Source: Spirodela intermedia
Taxonomy: Eukaryota; Streptophyta; Magnoliopsida; Alismatales; Araceae
Reading direction: 5' to 3'
NCBI GenBank assembly: GCA_902729315.2
Contig: LR746276.1
Coordinates: 2,473,669-2,537,668 of the forward strand
Length of the DNA: 64,000 bases
Shown: positions 50,166 to 63,735 of the stretch, piece after piece
How positions within the stretch are numbered: the first letter of the stretch is position 1
Layout: each line of letters opens with the position of its first letter
Notes under the pieces: generated by a model
Told to the model about the DNA's origin: nothing
Database searches by the model: none
The model's input: the letters and a program-made list of their open reading frames with translations, nothing else
Translations under genes and position numbers: made by a program

Positions 50166-53100
50166 TACTTCTCTTCCTTTATTCTGTTCACCTCACTTTT
50201 CTATTTCATTATTTCTATTAAATATTCATAAAAATATTAAAATCACTTTATATATATAAACTAAATTAGTTTTTACGACATATTAATCAATCTCCTTGTG
50301 TTCAACCTAAGACTTACTTCTATACTAGTATTTTATTAAGTCTTAGTTATAAATATTATTAGATAACGTACATTTAAATACAACATTAAATACACATTAG
50401 TCGTCATGGCAGTATTTTGTTCTTATAATTTAGTAGTATTTTTGGTCTTAAAATATTAAAACCTACTAGCAATTGATGGCATGAGTTGAGACCCACACTA
50501 GTTATTTTATGATGTTTAAGACACATACATATCAATATCTATTTTTGTCTTTAATGTACCTATCACATACCCATGTGAGTACAACCACTCCTTGCCCCAT
50601 GCTCCACTAGCCCCAATGACATGGAAGGGGAGTGATGCATACATGCCTTGACTAGTCCTTAGCTACTCAAGTCCTTGGCTCATGGCTCCCCTGACTATGC
50701 TTTCGACTCGCATATGAGTCTCGGTTGGCTAATGGGTATGTCCTTTTTTTATTTTTTAACTTTTATTTATTTTATCTCAAAAATATAATTATAAAAATTA
50801 TGTAAATTAACATAAAATTAAATAATTAGTCAATAAATTTACACTAGTCAAGTAAAAACTTTTTTCTCAATTTATCACAAATATAAGTCTATTTATCATG
50901 AGCTAAGGCTTAAAGTATATTATTAATTAGTTATTAACTCATGATAATGAAGACTTATTAATGTGTCAAGGGTTTATGGGCCAAGTAAATATTTTTATGC
51001 AAAGTTAACAATTATGTCACATTAGTCATGTACACATCATCTTCTATGCTCTATGTTTTATTGATGAAATGGTTGGATATATATCTAAATTTCACAGTAG
51101 TTGTTGAGATATTGTTGTACGGAAAGAAGTTATAGGGTAGAGGCACAAATCTTTTTGAATGATAAAATTGGGGTGATTGAGAGAATTTAAAAATCTTTAG
51201 AGCTGAATTCTCTCTAAATGATTGATGAACTCGATTTAGAGGTTAGATCTATCATCATGATGCAACCAAATTCATGCAAATAATATTTATAAAATCTCAT
51301 TCTTTAGTTTAGGATAAGTAAGGGTCAATTCTCAAGAAATATGAGTAATGGGAGTAAGAATTTTACTTATTTTATTTCTTATATATATAGATATACTTGA
51401 GATTATGAAGGGCACAATTAAATTTAAAAAAAAAGGGTGAAGATAAGAGAAATAAAAAGTGTGACAAAAGAGAGAAAATGAATCTAATGTAATAGAATGA
51501 TAGAATAAATGATAAAACTAGTTTGAACTAAGAGTAAATCTATCTATGGAAGAAGATTACAAGGACGCCTTAAATCTAGATCTTACATAGATCTTGTTGT
51601 GTGCTAGTTCTGAGCCAAGTGGTGCTTGATCTGCAATGATCTTGATGCACTTCAAGTAGTCTCTTCTCCATGATGATCTTGAGTATGAGAATGTCGTTGA
51701 TCATGCCTTGATTTCCCTCCTTTTTCTTCTACTAGTCATAAGATTTAGATTCCCTTATAAGCTTTTTTCTTTGCCTTTTTCTCTGACTAGTTATAAAAAA
51801 AGACGCTTTAGGTCTAAATGAACCTGACCAAGATGACATTCTCTCATGAGCCCATAAACATATTATGCCAGCCCTCTTTAGAAGATTTAGATATTTCTTT
51901 TGGCTCAAAATTTGGATTTCTTCCATTAATAAGAGCTCACCTAAGTTATTGTAATTAAATAATTATCAAGAAAATGTGAGAGAATCAGTACTTGACTTCA
52001 TAAAAGTTAAGTGAGATTAATCTCATAATATTAATAAAATAAGTAAGGTAATATGCATTAGGACTTACATGATAAATTATTATAAATATTATAATAAGTC
52101 AATAACACATGTATAATTATATTCTCTACTCATTAATTAGCATCTATATATAAATACATAGATGTAATTACTAATTTATAATTATCAATGATCAATAGAG
52201 ATGAGCTGAATGACACTAGGAACTTGTGAATTTGATTTCTCTTTTAACTGTATTTTATTTTCATTCATTCTTAATTCCCCATCTAGGTGACAAACAACAA
52301 TGGGATTAAGGCTTTGTTGTCATTTTCTTCCACCTCTTTTGAAATGATTTTGTATTTATTTTTTCAATACTATTTTTCTAGGGATAGATGAACAAACCAA
52401 CAAATGATGATTGTGAATTAGATCTTCGTTTTGATTCAATGTTATTTTCATTTCAGCTTTTTACTTCATCTGGGTGACAATAAGATGATGAGATTAAGCA
52501 TTTTAATTCAATTTTTATCACTTTTATGCTTTTTTTCATAAGATTTTCATCGCAACAATACTTTGTTTTTAAGTGACAGCTCTGGACAAGTTTGTCAATT
52601 TATTTCATTCTTTTTAGTTTTTTTCTTGCAATTTTACTATTTTTGATCAAAATGAACTTGATTAAGATCATCTTAGTATATTTGTTTCGAATTATTACTT
52701 ATTTTTTAAATAATATAAATAAAATCATTTTCTCATTTCACTATCAGTGGGAGACCCAGCTGATAGTCATATTTTCCCTTATTTTCCCATATTTTTGGTG
52801 TACTTTGTGTTATTTTATTTTCTTTTATTTTAACAGTTGCCTCTACCATTTTCTTTGGAATATTTGCAGGTCTTGAGTCAGTTATCAAATATGAATGTTC
52901 GAAAATATCAAGATTAATAAATTTAGGGCTGAAGTAGTTTGGAAGATTTAAAGCATGGAGAAAATTATTTTCTTTATTTATCCTTTTTTAATAAATTATT
53001 TATAATGAAAGAAATTTATATTCAGATTAACTCTCATCCTTGTTGACGACCTGGATTCAAAAATATTTAATTTTAATTATTTTATGAATTCAGTTCATAA

Positions 53101-53349
53101 ATATTAAAAAGTTGAACATTTTGTTAACAACTACCAAAGTGACATCAACAATCTTTGAGCATCTTCTGTGAGGTCCCTAATACACTAGTAGATGTACAAG
53201 AAAGGGAATGAAGTGGTTTTATAGGGTGTTTGATTATGTTTACATCTTTTTAAGCTATTTCTATGATTATTCATAAAAAATTGTCGACATAGCTTTTGGT
53301 TGGGTTGACAAGATAATTTTTCATGACAAGCCTTTATGTGTTGTACATT

Positions 53350-54060
53350 TCTACAAGATAGTCATCATAGAATGCTCTAATTTCATGTGTATCTTGAATT
53401 TCTCTACTGTATTTTATGATTATTATTTCCTAGGTTTGACAAGTTTCAACAAGTGTTTATCTCTTCAAGGAAGGTGACACTTGTTTTTTGTGCCAGCATA
53501 GTGTTCCATGTGAATCCCAACTAGAATAGTGACACTAATTTTAAGATTAATTTAAAGTTGGATTTTTCATGCTATAGCTGATTTTATGTCATGAAGACTA
53601 AATTTCTTATTTTCATATTTTTAGTAGTTTCTCGTAATTGTTATCTTTTATAAATCTTGATTTCTTCAATGTTCATGTAAGTACAAAATGAACTAGTGAT
53701 AATAATAGTTTTAAATGCACACCCAGTTCATTAACCATAACATTTTTTATAGGAATTATTTTAAATACCTTCGTTATTGGATGCTTTGTTACTATCATCC
53801 AAGAACTTTTCTCATTCAGCTAATTTGGTAAGATGAGCTTCAAAATAATTTTCTCATCTAACGTTCAGTTTTATTCTAAATATCATATGAGCAAAATATG
53901 CAAGAGTGTATTAGCACTTTATCACCTAGTCAGTATCACCAATGGAAATCGGTGTGTAGTATTGGAAATTGCCTAAAAATGATGTGGATAGTTTTTTATC
54001 ATATTTAGCATTTAATTGTAGACAAATGCGACTTAATATTAATTGATTTTAAGTGCTGAT
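53350..54060. repeat. Duplicated block, partner of 44440-45280
   Basis: Co-linear with the left block over several hundred bases with many substitutions and small indels. Shared runs include GTGAATCCCAACTAGAATAG and GATTTTATGTCATGAAGACT. There is no coding content in either copy. Confidence 0.75.
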
Positions 54061-55283
54061 TGTTCCAAAATCGGAGTCCAACCACATTATAAGATGAACT
54101 AGAAAATGGCAATCAGTGGAGATCTAGAATTTTTTTTTTCTCTTAATGATAGACCCTAGTTTTGACAACTATTCTCCATGCATTCTGCCATACTAGTAAT
54201 CCGTGATATCCATGGATGCTCCCTTAAATACTAGAATTATGGTGGAGCAAAAGAGAAAAAGGAGATAGAATATTGTGGGCGTGGAACATAGTTAGGTAAT
54301 CCAGATGAGACCTCCGTTAGAATTGAGAAAAGAAAGGATTCATGTTTGCCGACAGACCGGCTGGTGTAATAGGCTATATTAAAAAATATTTCTGCTTTTT
54401 GGATGACCGTACTCTCTACGCCTGCCTCTTCTATCTCCCTGAGAGAATATGAATCTAGCTTTTCATCTTTTTCGATACCTTGGCTTCACGCAGTTCTTCT
54501 GTCGAATATCCAGCCCCATTTGGGGACCGAAACGAGAGCCGAAATGCTCCCTTTCTCCGTGTTACTGAGGCGGATAGGTGTTGTTCCCTCGATTTATCAG
54601 TTTAGAGGGGGTTATAATATTCTGTTAGAGAATAATAGACGGCAAAACAGGCGCAAGTGTCTCCGCACATGGAAGTGCTGCATCACTAGTAGACGGAGAG
54701 AGAGGGAGATAGGGAGAGAGAGTGGGAGATAAATTTAATATAAAACATAGCTTCATGAGCTCGGATATGATCACGTATGAGCAGCAGATCTCGTATAACT
54801 CCAAAAGATTCACGTATATGGTGAAGGCAGATATCTAGAAAAGTCGATATCCAGGTTTTCCGTATAGAAGTCTGACAAAGATACGCTGACTTTTATATCC
54901 AGAAACATTTAGCCATTAGAAAAAAGAGAAACAAAATGGGGCAAGTGTACCCAGGCCAGTAACAAGCGACAAGCGAGGATTGAAAGAAGGATGTGCAAAA
55001 CCTCTTATACGATCCAATAAGATTTCGATACGCGGTCGGAGATCGCGAATCTGTGTTATTACTTCATGTCTAATCCTGGTAACATCCCAATTTGAGAATC
55101 ACGTCAAGATATGTTCTATCTAAGTTTCTTAATCCATCCTATTTCTATAGAGGTGTATAAAAAAGTGGTAGAGAGCCCCATTCCACAGCGGAGTAACACA
55201 GAGAGAAGGAAGTAAGAATATATTGAGGAAAGAACAAGGTAGATAGAGAAAGCGAGAGAATCAGCCAATTTAGATACAAACCA
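54060..55283 (+). promoter_or_regulatory. Upstream flank of NF-YC-like copy 1
   Basis: Matches the flank of copy 2 (59700-60290 and 60935-61876), so it moved with the gene and presumably contains its promoter. It includes a short interrupted GA tract at about 54694-54729, the place where copy 2 has its giant GA array. Further downstream, around 54900-55280, similarity to copy 2 is high (GATTGAAAGAAGGATGTGCA; AGCCCCAT.CC.CAGC). Confidence 0.55.
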
Positions 55284-56227
55284 ATGGATCCCATCCGAAG
55301 TTCCTTCCCAACTTCCGTACCTGCCGACGGTCTCCAGCAGCCCGATGGAGACAACTATCTGGCCCCTGCAGAGTCCCTTGAGCCCGTCTACTTTGATCGC
55401 CTACTGGACGTGAGAAAATCGTGAAGCATCATGTTGCATACACCACATTCAATCTTCCTAATATCTTTTGTTTCTGTACAAACAGCTTCCGGGGGTTCCA
55501 CCAGCTTCTCAAGATAATTGTCAGACCGTGCAGCCGTCCTACGCCCATTGCCTGTCACCGCAGGTTCCTCTTCTTGAAATAAATCCACTGAATGCTGCGA
55601 CCGACGTGAGAAGTACCAGAACACTCACGATATCACATCCGGCATTTCTCAACTTCTAATGTCTGGTTTCACTTTGCATGCAGATGAGTGAAGCTGACTT
55701 TAACACACAGCTTTTGAATATCACCAGGAATCGTCTACAGCTCTTCTGGGAGTGTCGTCTGCTGGAGCTAAATGACAGTTCAGGTTTCCATCACGTTTTT
55801 GAAACTACATAGCCTGTCTGTAAAATTTAGCACTGACATAACTAATCACCAACACAGTTGTCCACGAGCATCTTCTTCCATTTTCAACGATAAGGAAAAT
55901 AATGAAACAAAATGCGGAAGTTCAGGTTATTATCACCAATACTATCTCCCGATATTTTTCCATGTGGCTTGAGTAATGACGGACTACTTCTCTATCCTTT
56001 TTCCTTTTTGAGAACAGATGATCAGCTCTGTTACCCCACGGGTATTTTCAAAGGCCTGCGAGTTCTTCATTATGGAGATGACAGTTCGCGCTTGGCTTCG
56101 TGCTCAAGCGTGGGGCAGGGAGACTATCCAGATGACTGACATCGTCAGTGTACCTTCAGGGCGATGGCTATGGATTCCTTGTAGATATGTTACGGTCGTC
56201 AAGGCCAGATTCCTAAAAAACCAATAA
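55284..56227 (+). CDS. NF-YC-like histone-fold protein, copy 1 (C-terminal frameshift)
   Basis: Five exons with good splice sites (55284-55409, 55486-55605, 55684-55783, 55858-55925, 56018-56227) give 207 aa. After an unconserved 110-residue N-terminus come motifs that align with NF-YC/HAP5: LFWECRLLELN (for FWxxQxxEIE), HLLPFSTIRKIMKQNAEVQ (alpha 1, for LPLARIKKIMKADEDV), SSVTPRVFSKACEFFIMEMT followed by VRAWLRAQ (alpha 2), and GRETIQMTDIVS (alpha 3). NF-YC pairs with NF-YB by this histone fold and joins NF-YA to bind CCAAT boxes. Compared with copy 2, two bases are missing after GTGTACCTTCA, so the terminal GYGFLVDML helix is read out of frame and the protein ends in an unrelated tail. Many otherwise fixed NF-YC residues differ. 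It could still be expressed as a divergent, truncated protein, or be a young pseudogene. Confidence 0.65.
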
Positions 56228-57960
56228 ACATATACTGGGCCTCCGTTACGTTGAGACCGTTCACTGCTGCGCCAAGTTCATGAGCATAGGTTCCCATTTC
56301 TACTGTATTATGATGAAATTCGAAATCGTTGGCGTGAGATTCAACAGGTTCCTAATTTCGAGTTTACTAAACTTGACCCAGTTCCAGGTGATCTATGGTC
56401 ACCAACCACTGAAACATGCAACGGATAATACCTGAAATAAAAATAAAGGCCTCATACGTTATTTCTTGGATCTCACTGGAGTGTAACGACGGACATCAAC
56501 CTTAAGATGGTGCACAAAATAATAGCATGTCCTATGGTTTAAAACATGGCATTCGACCCAAAATAATCAATTTTATGTGGATGATCGCCATTGAAAATAC
56601 TTGTAGTAAGATAAGTGAGAAATACAAGTTACTATGGATACCACAAAAAAAATACCTTTTCACCTTTGACTTCATGTGTTGTTAATTCCATAACATATGT
56701 TCATCTCATATAAGCTTATATTATCATATTAAATCATAATCTGAAAGTACCAGATAATGAATCTATGATTCTCACACTACCCCCCCTGAATTTGATTTCT
56801 AAATGAGAAATCTTTCTCAATGTAAAATAATTTTTATGAGCATAGGTTCTCATTTCTACTGGCCCTTGGAGAATGTGTCTTAGGCCTGTCCAAAAATGTA
56901 AGCTAGTTGATGAAAATACGAGATGAATTTAATTTAAATTTATGTAGTTCATTGGAATATGCCTATCAATAACATACAATGTTACTACTGATTTCCTCAA
57001 AATTATGCTACAAGATTAGTTCAGAAGCATAAATAGAAATAAAATTTTTAGGAACGAAATCTAAGCCTTTTGATATGAATACATCAATACAACTGCCGCA
57101 AGAGAAAATATTTTAAATTACAATTATTACATGGGGTACTGACTATATTAACTTTATAATATGTTCTTATGTACATGAATTATGACCATTAAACACATTA
57201 ATTACTGCAATTATTTAGAAGAGGACAGCACCTTCATATTCTGTATGTGGGCTGACCGCCTCAAACATTGCAGCCATTATTCCTTTGCTGAAGCTATAAA
57301 ATGACAAAGAATTAAAGAGGCTAATGGCAAGAAAGTAATACTGAGTTTTTTTAATGTTGTTTTGTTATTACCCATGTATGGGAGAAAATATGAAAAATAA
57401 TTTAAATTATCTTTCTTAGGATCAGATTTTCTCACCATTCCATGTTTGATTTTCGTTTACTTTTGTTACGTGAACCTTTGTGCTAACTAGTAAGTAATTA
57501 GTGGGATCACTAAGTGACTGGAGGCATTTAAAATGTTAAATATGTTACCACCTGAAACATCACAGAACCGAAAATATCTTGTGACTAAGCGACCCTGTCT
57601 GGTGCATGGAAATTATGATTAAAATTTGTATCAAGTCAACATAAAACTAGGGTGGACTATATGTAGTTCGAATCAATACTAGATAACATAGCTAATATAT
57701 CATATGAGCAGAAAAAAAATGTGGACTGTTTGAAAATTATATTTTGGCACAGAAACTAGGGACAAGTTATGTGAAACATTAATATTTGTTTCTTACCGCC
57801 AAAGAGTAAGTCAATTTACACTTCGTCATCAGTACAATAGCACAAAAGCAAAAGTTAGATGAACACAACATCGAAATAGTAATAGGTAACATATGAAAAA
57901 ATATGTAAATACAAAGTTTAAAGAGAATCCTTACATGATGAAATTACAACTTCCCACAAA
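56228..57960. other. Downstream flank of NF-YC-like copy 1 and spacer
   Basis: About 56460-56790 is duplicated at 62990-63330 (shared: AATCATAATCTG.AAGTA.CAGATAATGAATC), so the duplicated unit extends well past the gene. From about 56.8 to 57.95 kb the sequence is unique in the window and AT-rich. A coding-like minus-strand fragment at 57215-57293 is listed separately. Confidence 0.55.
57215..57293 (-). other. Possible terminal exon fragment, unknown
   Basis: On the minus strand, an AG acceptor (TTTATAG) is followed by FSKGIMAAMFEAVSPHTEYE, then GAVLF and a TAA. The composition is protein-like against an AT-rich background. No compatible upstream exon could be assembled, and I do not recognise the family. 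It is probably a relic of a captured gene, or chance. Confidence 0.25.
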
Positions 57961-59700
57961 GGGTATCATAATGACTTCACATGATATAAAGAGAATCAAA
58001 TTGTTGAGCTTGACTATAGAAAATATCTTGGATGAGATGCTGCCTAATCCATCAAAATATTCCCCCTGCTCACGTGTACTGGCATGTTCATCTTTCTGTG
58101 CTCTTAGTAAATATTTCCAACGTAAAACACAGTAAGTCTTTACAGAAGTTACACATGTTTTTCTATTCTGTCCATGATTCCTATTCCCAGGTTGTAACTC
58201 TCATAGTTCATTTGGGAAAACTACCTAGGAAAAGAAATCGGTATAAGATAAGATGGATATCTAACAATGAAATATGGTTCAATTTCTTGTATTGAAAAAT
58301 GTTGGGGAAAGTACTATTGATAGTACTCATGGAGACTGTCACAATTGGGAAAGATAGTCGAAGAGGCTTCTGCTTCTCTCTCTCTCTCTCTCTCTCTCCC
58401 TCTTTCTCTTTCTCACATACACAAGCAGATAGACATATTTTCTATTTTGTGTACTCACAGCTGCTCTCACAGCCACCATTTAGCTAATGGTGTAGTTTGA
58501 TATGGAACCCACTTATTTCGTACATTCAAAAGACATATTTCTTACATTGTGCACTTGTAAAAGACTAATGTGTCGAATTATGGAGAAAATCAAATAATAT
58601 TTTGATGATTAATGGATGAGAATTTTTTTGTTAAATTATTCATATGAAATCAGAAAATTGATAATGATATTAGGCAAAAAGTTGACAAAAAAATAAAACC
58701 TTTATGATAACTATATATATTGAAGGATATTATAATGTCTTCACATGATATAAAAAGAATCAAATTGATGATCTTGACTATAGAAAATACCTTGGATCAA
58801 CATAATTATTGTCAAAGATAGAAACAATTAATATTTACAAATCTATCATCATCCTATGTGAGAATCTTAAGATTTAGATTTTTTTATCAAATGATATCAC
58901 TAATGCAAGTGTATAATCAATAAGGAGTCAAATGGAATAATATATATTGATAAAATTATCAATGTAGTTGATCTATATTGATTTAAGAAGATTTATGTGA
59001 ATTTATGTGAATTTATGAAGTTCAGAATACAAAACTTGAATATGACAGACTTAAGATCATTAGAGATTTTATGACTGAAGAGGCATATGATTATAAAGAA
59101 CTTTCGTGCTCCATTCTAGATTACCTTTAGCAAAAAAGTTAGAAGATTCAAGAGGCATGAAGCAAAGAGAACTCCGGTGTTCCTCAATCTCTCACTCATC
59201 CATATTTCAGTCTTAGCAGGATTGTCACCCTTGAGTAAAAGGTATTCTAAAACCTCTTTCTCACTCAAGCAATTTAAAAAAAAGGAAAAATTCACACATG
59301 TATTGATATGATGCTCGGACAAAAGACTCATGCCATTAATTATATTTACTATCATATGAGTGCTTGTGATGTGCTTAGCCGTAAGCTTACAACCCCTGGT
59401 CATGATGACCCGTTATGATGACAATAATTCAATTAATTTTTTTATATATATTCTAAGGAACTTCTGTTATGAACTGGGAGAGTAATTGTTTAATGCTTTT
59501 AGAATGGAATGTCGCGGAAGGCCCTGGTTACCTTTTCCTGGCTTCCTAACCTCTCGTTTTGTACTAGCTTTCTTGTGCTCTGCTGGAGCACGAGAGAGGC
59601 ATCCTAAAGATGAATGATTATTACAACAGAGGAATATGGAAACCATAATGCCCGACTTCAAGGTTAGGATTGAACACTTATTTTAGATTGAGGAAAAATA
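57960..59700. repeat. Duplicated block, partner of 45870-47770
   Basis: Co-linear with the left block across about 1.7 kb (shared: GAGATGCTGCCTAATC; CATAGTTCATTTG.GAAAACTA; AGAGGCATCCTAAAGATGAA). It contains a (CT) run at 58375-58399. All open frames are short and not conserved between the two copies, so the block is non-coding. Confidence 0.75.
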
Positions 59701-60293
59701 GCAATTATTGGGGATCCAGAAAAAAATCCCTAAATGATTTAAATTGATTTTGAAAACTGATAGACCCTTGCGTTTGACAGTCATCTTCAGGTATTCTGTC
59801 CGACAAAAAACCCGTGATATGCATGGATGTTCCCTTAAGTACTAGAATTATGGCAGAGGAAAAGAGAAGAAGGCGATAGGATATTCTGGGCGTCGAAAAT
59901 AGTCTGGTAATCTAGATGATAGCCAAGTTAGAATTGAGCACAGAAAGGATTCAGGTTTGCCGATAGACTGGCCTGTGCAAAACGTCTCTCTGCGTTTGAG
60001 ATGACCCTACACTTTCCGCCTCTTCTATCTCCCTGAGAGAAGATTAGCCTACGTTTCTACCTTTCTCATTTATTGGCTTCTCCGAGATCTTCTGTCAAAT
60101 ATCCAGCCCAACTCGGAGTCGGAGATGAGAACTCAAATGCTCCCTTTCTCCATGTTAATTCGGTTGATAGGAACCGTTCCTTCGATTTGTCCGTTTTGTG
60201 GGGTTCTAATAATCTGGTAGAGAACAATAGAAGTCAAAATATGCACAAATGTCTGCATGCTTGCAAGAGCTGCATCGTCAGCGGAGGTAGAGG

Positions 60294-60294
<1 letters not shown>
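59700..60294 (+). promoter_or_regulatory. Upstream flank of NF-YC-like copy 2 (distal part)
   Basis: Matches 54060-54693 and 47770-48150. The short open frame from about 60073 is not conserved as protein in the other copies, so I read this as non-coding flank ending at the GA array. Confidence 0.5.
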
Positions 60295-60934
<640 letters not shown>

Positions 60935-61876
60935 TAATATACAAGGACGAAATCTTGTGTAGCTCCACAAGATTCACGTATATGGCGAAGTCAGATATCT
61001 ACAAAATGCAATACCCAGGTTTTCCGTACCCAAGTTTGACAAAGATTTGTTTATTTTCTATCCTTTTAGCCCCTTTGGCTGTATTGTCCAAATTGCCAGA
61101 GTTTTGTAACTAAATAATTTGACCACAGTTAATCCGTTCATACAAAAACTTTCACTCTTTTATAGCATATGTATCTTGAGGGTACTTCGTGCGACGGGAA
61201 GATATATTGTATAGACGCTGTTAAGTCGTCGAGGATCGCTTTATCTTTTTCTTTCCTCGGGAACTTCATTTGAAACGATAAACAACTCAAAGCCCATTGA
61301 TTTTTCCTCTTTTGTTTCAATTTTTTTTGTCCAGAAAGACAAAAAAATCGTTTCATAAAATGAACTTATTCGAGGAAGGATACAAGAAAGCAATAAGTGC
61401 CTCCGATGGTTTTTCATGTCTTAAAAATCTTTAGCCATACTCAGGAACCTTTAGCAATGTCAAGCTTGAATACATATCTTGGACTATGCTACTGAAGACA
61501 TCTGAATCGAAAGATGTACAGATATGAGAAAAAGAGGGAGATCCAAGCCAGTGACAAGTGACAAGTGAGGATTGAAAGAAGGATGTGCAAAACCCCTTAT
61601 GAGACCCAATAAGATTCGGATATGCGGTCGGAGATAACGAATCTGTGCTATTACTTCAGGTCTAATCCTGGTAACATCTCAATCAGTGAATCGTGTCAAG
61701 ATACGTTCTATCTAACTTTCTTAATCCTTCCTCTTTCTATAGAGGTGTCTAAAGTGGTAGAGAGAGCCCCATCCCTCAGCAGAGTAACACAGAGAGAAGG
61801 CAGTAAGAAATATATTGAGGAAAGGACGAGATACATGGAGAAAGCAAGAGAATTAGGGAATTTTAGATAGAAGCCA
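60935..61876 (+). promoter_or_regulatory. Proximal upstream flank of NF-YC-like copy 2
   Basis: Similar to 54740-55283 in its outer parts. An extra segment of a few hundred bases (about 61060-61540) is absent from copy 1. The last 340 bp before the ATG are closely similar to copy 1. No other gene was recognised. Confidence 0.5.
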
Positions 61877-62905
61877 ATGGATCCCATCCGAAGTTCCTTC
61901 CCAACTTCCGTACCCGCCGACGGTCTCCAGCAGCCCGATGGAGAGTATTTTCTGGGCCCTGCAGAGCCACTTGAGCCCATCTACTTTGATCGCCTACTGG
62001 ATGTGAGAAAATCGTGAAGCATCATATTGCATACGCCACATTCAATCTTCCTAATATCTCCTGTTTCTGTGTCCACACAGCTTCCGGGGGTTCCACCGTC
62101 TTCCCACGATAATTTCCAGACTGTCCAACCGTCCTTCGACCTTCACCTGTCACCACAGGTTCTTCTTCTTGGAGAAAGTCCGTTGAATGCAGGGACCGAC
62201 GGGGTTTCCGCCGTTTCTCAACTTCTAACATCTGGTCTCAATGTGCATGCAGATGGATGCTGAAAAATTTAACACAGCTTTGAATATTACCAGGAATTGT
62301 CTACGGCTCTTCTGGCAGTTTCGCCTGTTGGACCTAAATGACAGTTCAGGATTCAATCATGTTTTTGAAACTGCATAGCATGTCTTTAAAATTTAGCACT
62401 AACCTAGCAAATCACCAATACAGTTCTCTACGAGCATCTACTTCCGTTTTTGAGGATAAGGAAAATAATGAAACGACATGCGGAAGTCAAGGTTATTACC
62501 ATCAATATCATCTCCCGATGTTTCTCCATGTGGCTTCAGTAATGACGGACTATATCTCTATCCTTTTTCTTTTTTTGAGAACAGATACTCAGCACTGCCA
62601 CCCCACGGGTACTTTCAAAGGCCTGCGAGTTCTCCATTATGGAGATAACAGTTCGCGCTTGACTTCATGCTCAGGCGTGGGGCAGGGAGACTCTCCAGAT
62701 GACTTATATCGTCAGTGTAATTTCATGGGGCGATGGCTACGGTTTCCTTGTGGATATGTTACGGTCGCCAAGGCCAAATTCTTTAAAGACCAATAAAAAT
62801 ATACTGGGCCTCCATTACGATAAGACGGTTCACTGCTGCGCCAAGTTCACTGAGGAACTTCTAAGTCCTTGTTACGAGATTCAACAGGTTCCTAATTTGG
62901 AGTAA
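61877..62905 (+). pseudogene. NF-YC-like histone-fold gene, copy 2 (broken)
   Basis: The exons correspond one to one with copy 1: 61877-62002, 62081-62203, 62253-62349, 62424-62491 and 62585-62905. Three changes matter. The exon 2 donor of copy 1 is lost, with a GT three bases later as replacement. The exon 3 donor is GA instead of GT (62350-62351). In exon 5 a TGG codon for the Trp of alpha 2 has become TGA (62660-62662). The region after the stop still reads in the NF-YC frame (IVSVISWGDGYGFLVDML, then a 30-residue tail to TAA at 62905), so this copy keeps the C-terminal helix that copy 1 has lost. Alpha 1 (HLLPFLRIRKIMKRHAEVK) is closer to canonical NF-YC than in copy 1. It is most likely a recent pseudogene. 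Confidence 0.7.
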
Positions 62906-63385
62906 ACTAAACATGACCCGCCTCCAGGTGAGCTATGGTCACCAACCATTGAAACATGAAACGGATGATACCTGACATAAAAATAAAGGCAGCATACATT
63001 ATTTTTTGAATCTCGCTAGAGAGTAAGAAGAGACATCAATCATAAGATGCTGCATATAAAGGATGTCCTATAGTTTAAAACATCACATATCCGACCCGAA
63101 ATAATCGATTTTATCTGGATGATCGCCGTTAACAACAGTTGTAGCCATAAAAGTAAGAAATACAAGTTAATATGCATATCACAAACAAAGATCTTCTCAG
63201 TTTTGACTTCAAGTATAGTAAATTCCATAACACATGTTCATCGCAAAGCGGCTTATCTTAGCATATTAAATCATAATCTGCAAGTAACAGATAATGAATC
63301 TATGATTCTCACACTAGCCCGCATTAATTAGATTTCTAAACGAGAAATATTTCTAAATGTAAAATACTTTCCAGTGTACTCGTGT
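62906..63385. repeat. Downstream flank of NF-YC-like copy 2
   Basis: Its later part (about 62990-63330) is co-linear with 56460-56790 after copy 1. No coding sequence. The next NF-YC-like fragment starts immediately afterwards. Confidence 0.65.
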
Positions 63386-63387
63386 AA

Positions 63388-63735
63388 TCTTGCTGCTGAC
63401 CGGGAGAATAAGCTTCGCTCCGTCGATGCCTAACATAACACATCACCATTCGAGTTGCGTGCTAGCATCAGCATCAGTTTTCCATAATCAGAAAAATAAC
63501 GAAAAGAAAACTGGAAGTAAGGCTATTATCGTGGAAGGAAAGGTACCATCCAAGATTTACGCATATGGGTAAGCTACTTAGCCATTATTTTTCTGTCTTG
63601 ATAAGAATAAATAGTCAGCACAGCAACTCTACGGCTATTTTCCAAGGCCTTATAGCTCTTCATCACAGGCATGCACAGTTAAAGCTTCGCTTTATTCCGT
63701 AGCGGGAGGCTGGGAGAGTCTGGTTGATCCCGCGG
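63388..63735 (+). pseudogene. NF-YC-like gene fragment, copy 3
   Basis: Aligns without gaps to the alpha 1 exon of copies 1 and 2 over about 66 bp around 63460-63530 (ending ..GAAGTAAGG, then CTATTATCG for GTTATTATC). It also aligns to the alpha 2 exon near 63620-63715 (ACTCTACGGCTATTTTCCAA; GCGGGAGGCTGGGAGAGTCT). Stops interrupt both parts and the first three exons are absent, so it is dead. It shows that the tandem array continued rightwards. Confidence 0.6.

Larger units (their letters stand above)
48150..53350. other. AT-rich gene-free interval
   Basis: About 5 kb with no recognisable gene, tRNA or intact transposon core on either strand. Open frames are short and composed of Ile/Lys/Leu/Phe, or of Ser/Leu in CT-rich DNA. 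It interrupts the duplicated units, so it may be an old insertion or unrelated spacer. Local repeats inside it are listed separately. Confidence 0.55.

Noticed and set aside
49840-50259. 139-codon Ser/Leu/Phe open frame
   Set aside because: Caused by the CT-rich tract; low complexity, and not found in the paralogous regions.
62338-62796. 152-codon open frame across NF-YC-like copy 2
   Set aside because: It runs through introns 3 and 4 in a frame different from the conserved NF-YC motifs; the analogous frame in copy 1 is interrupted.
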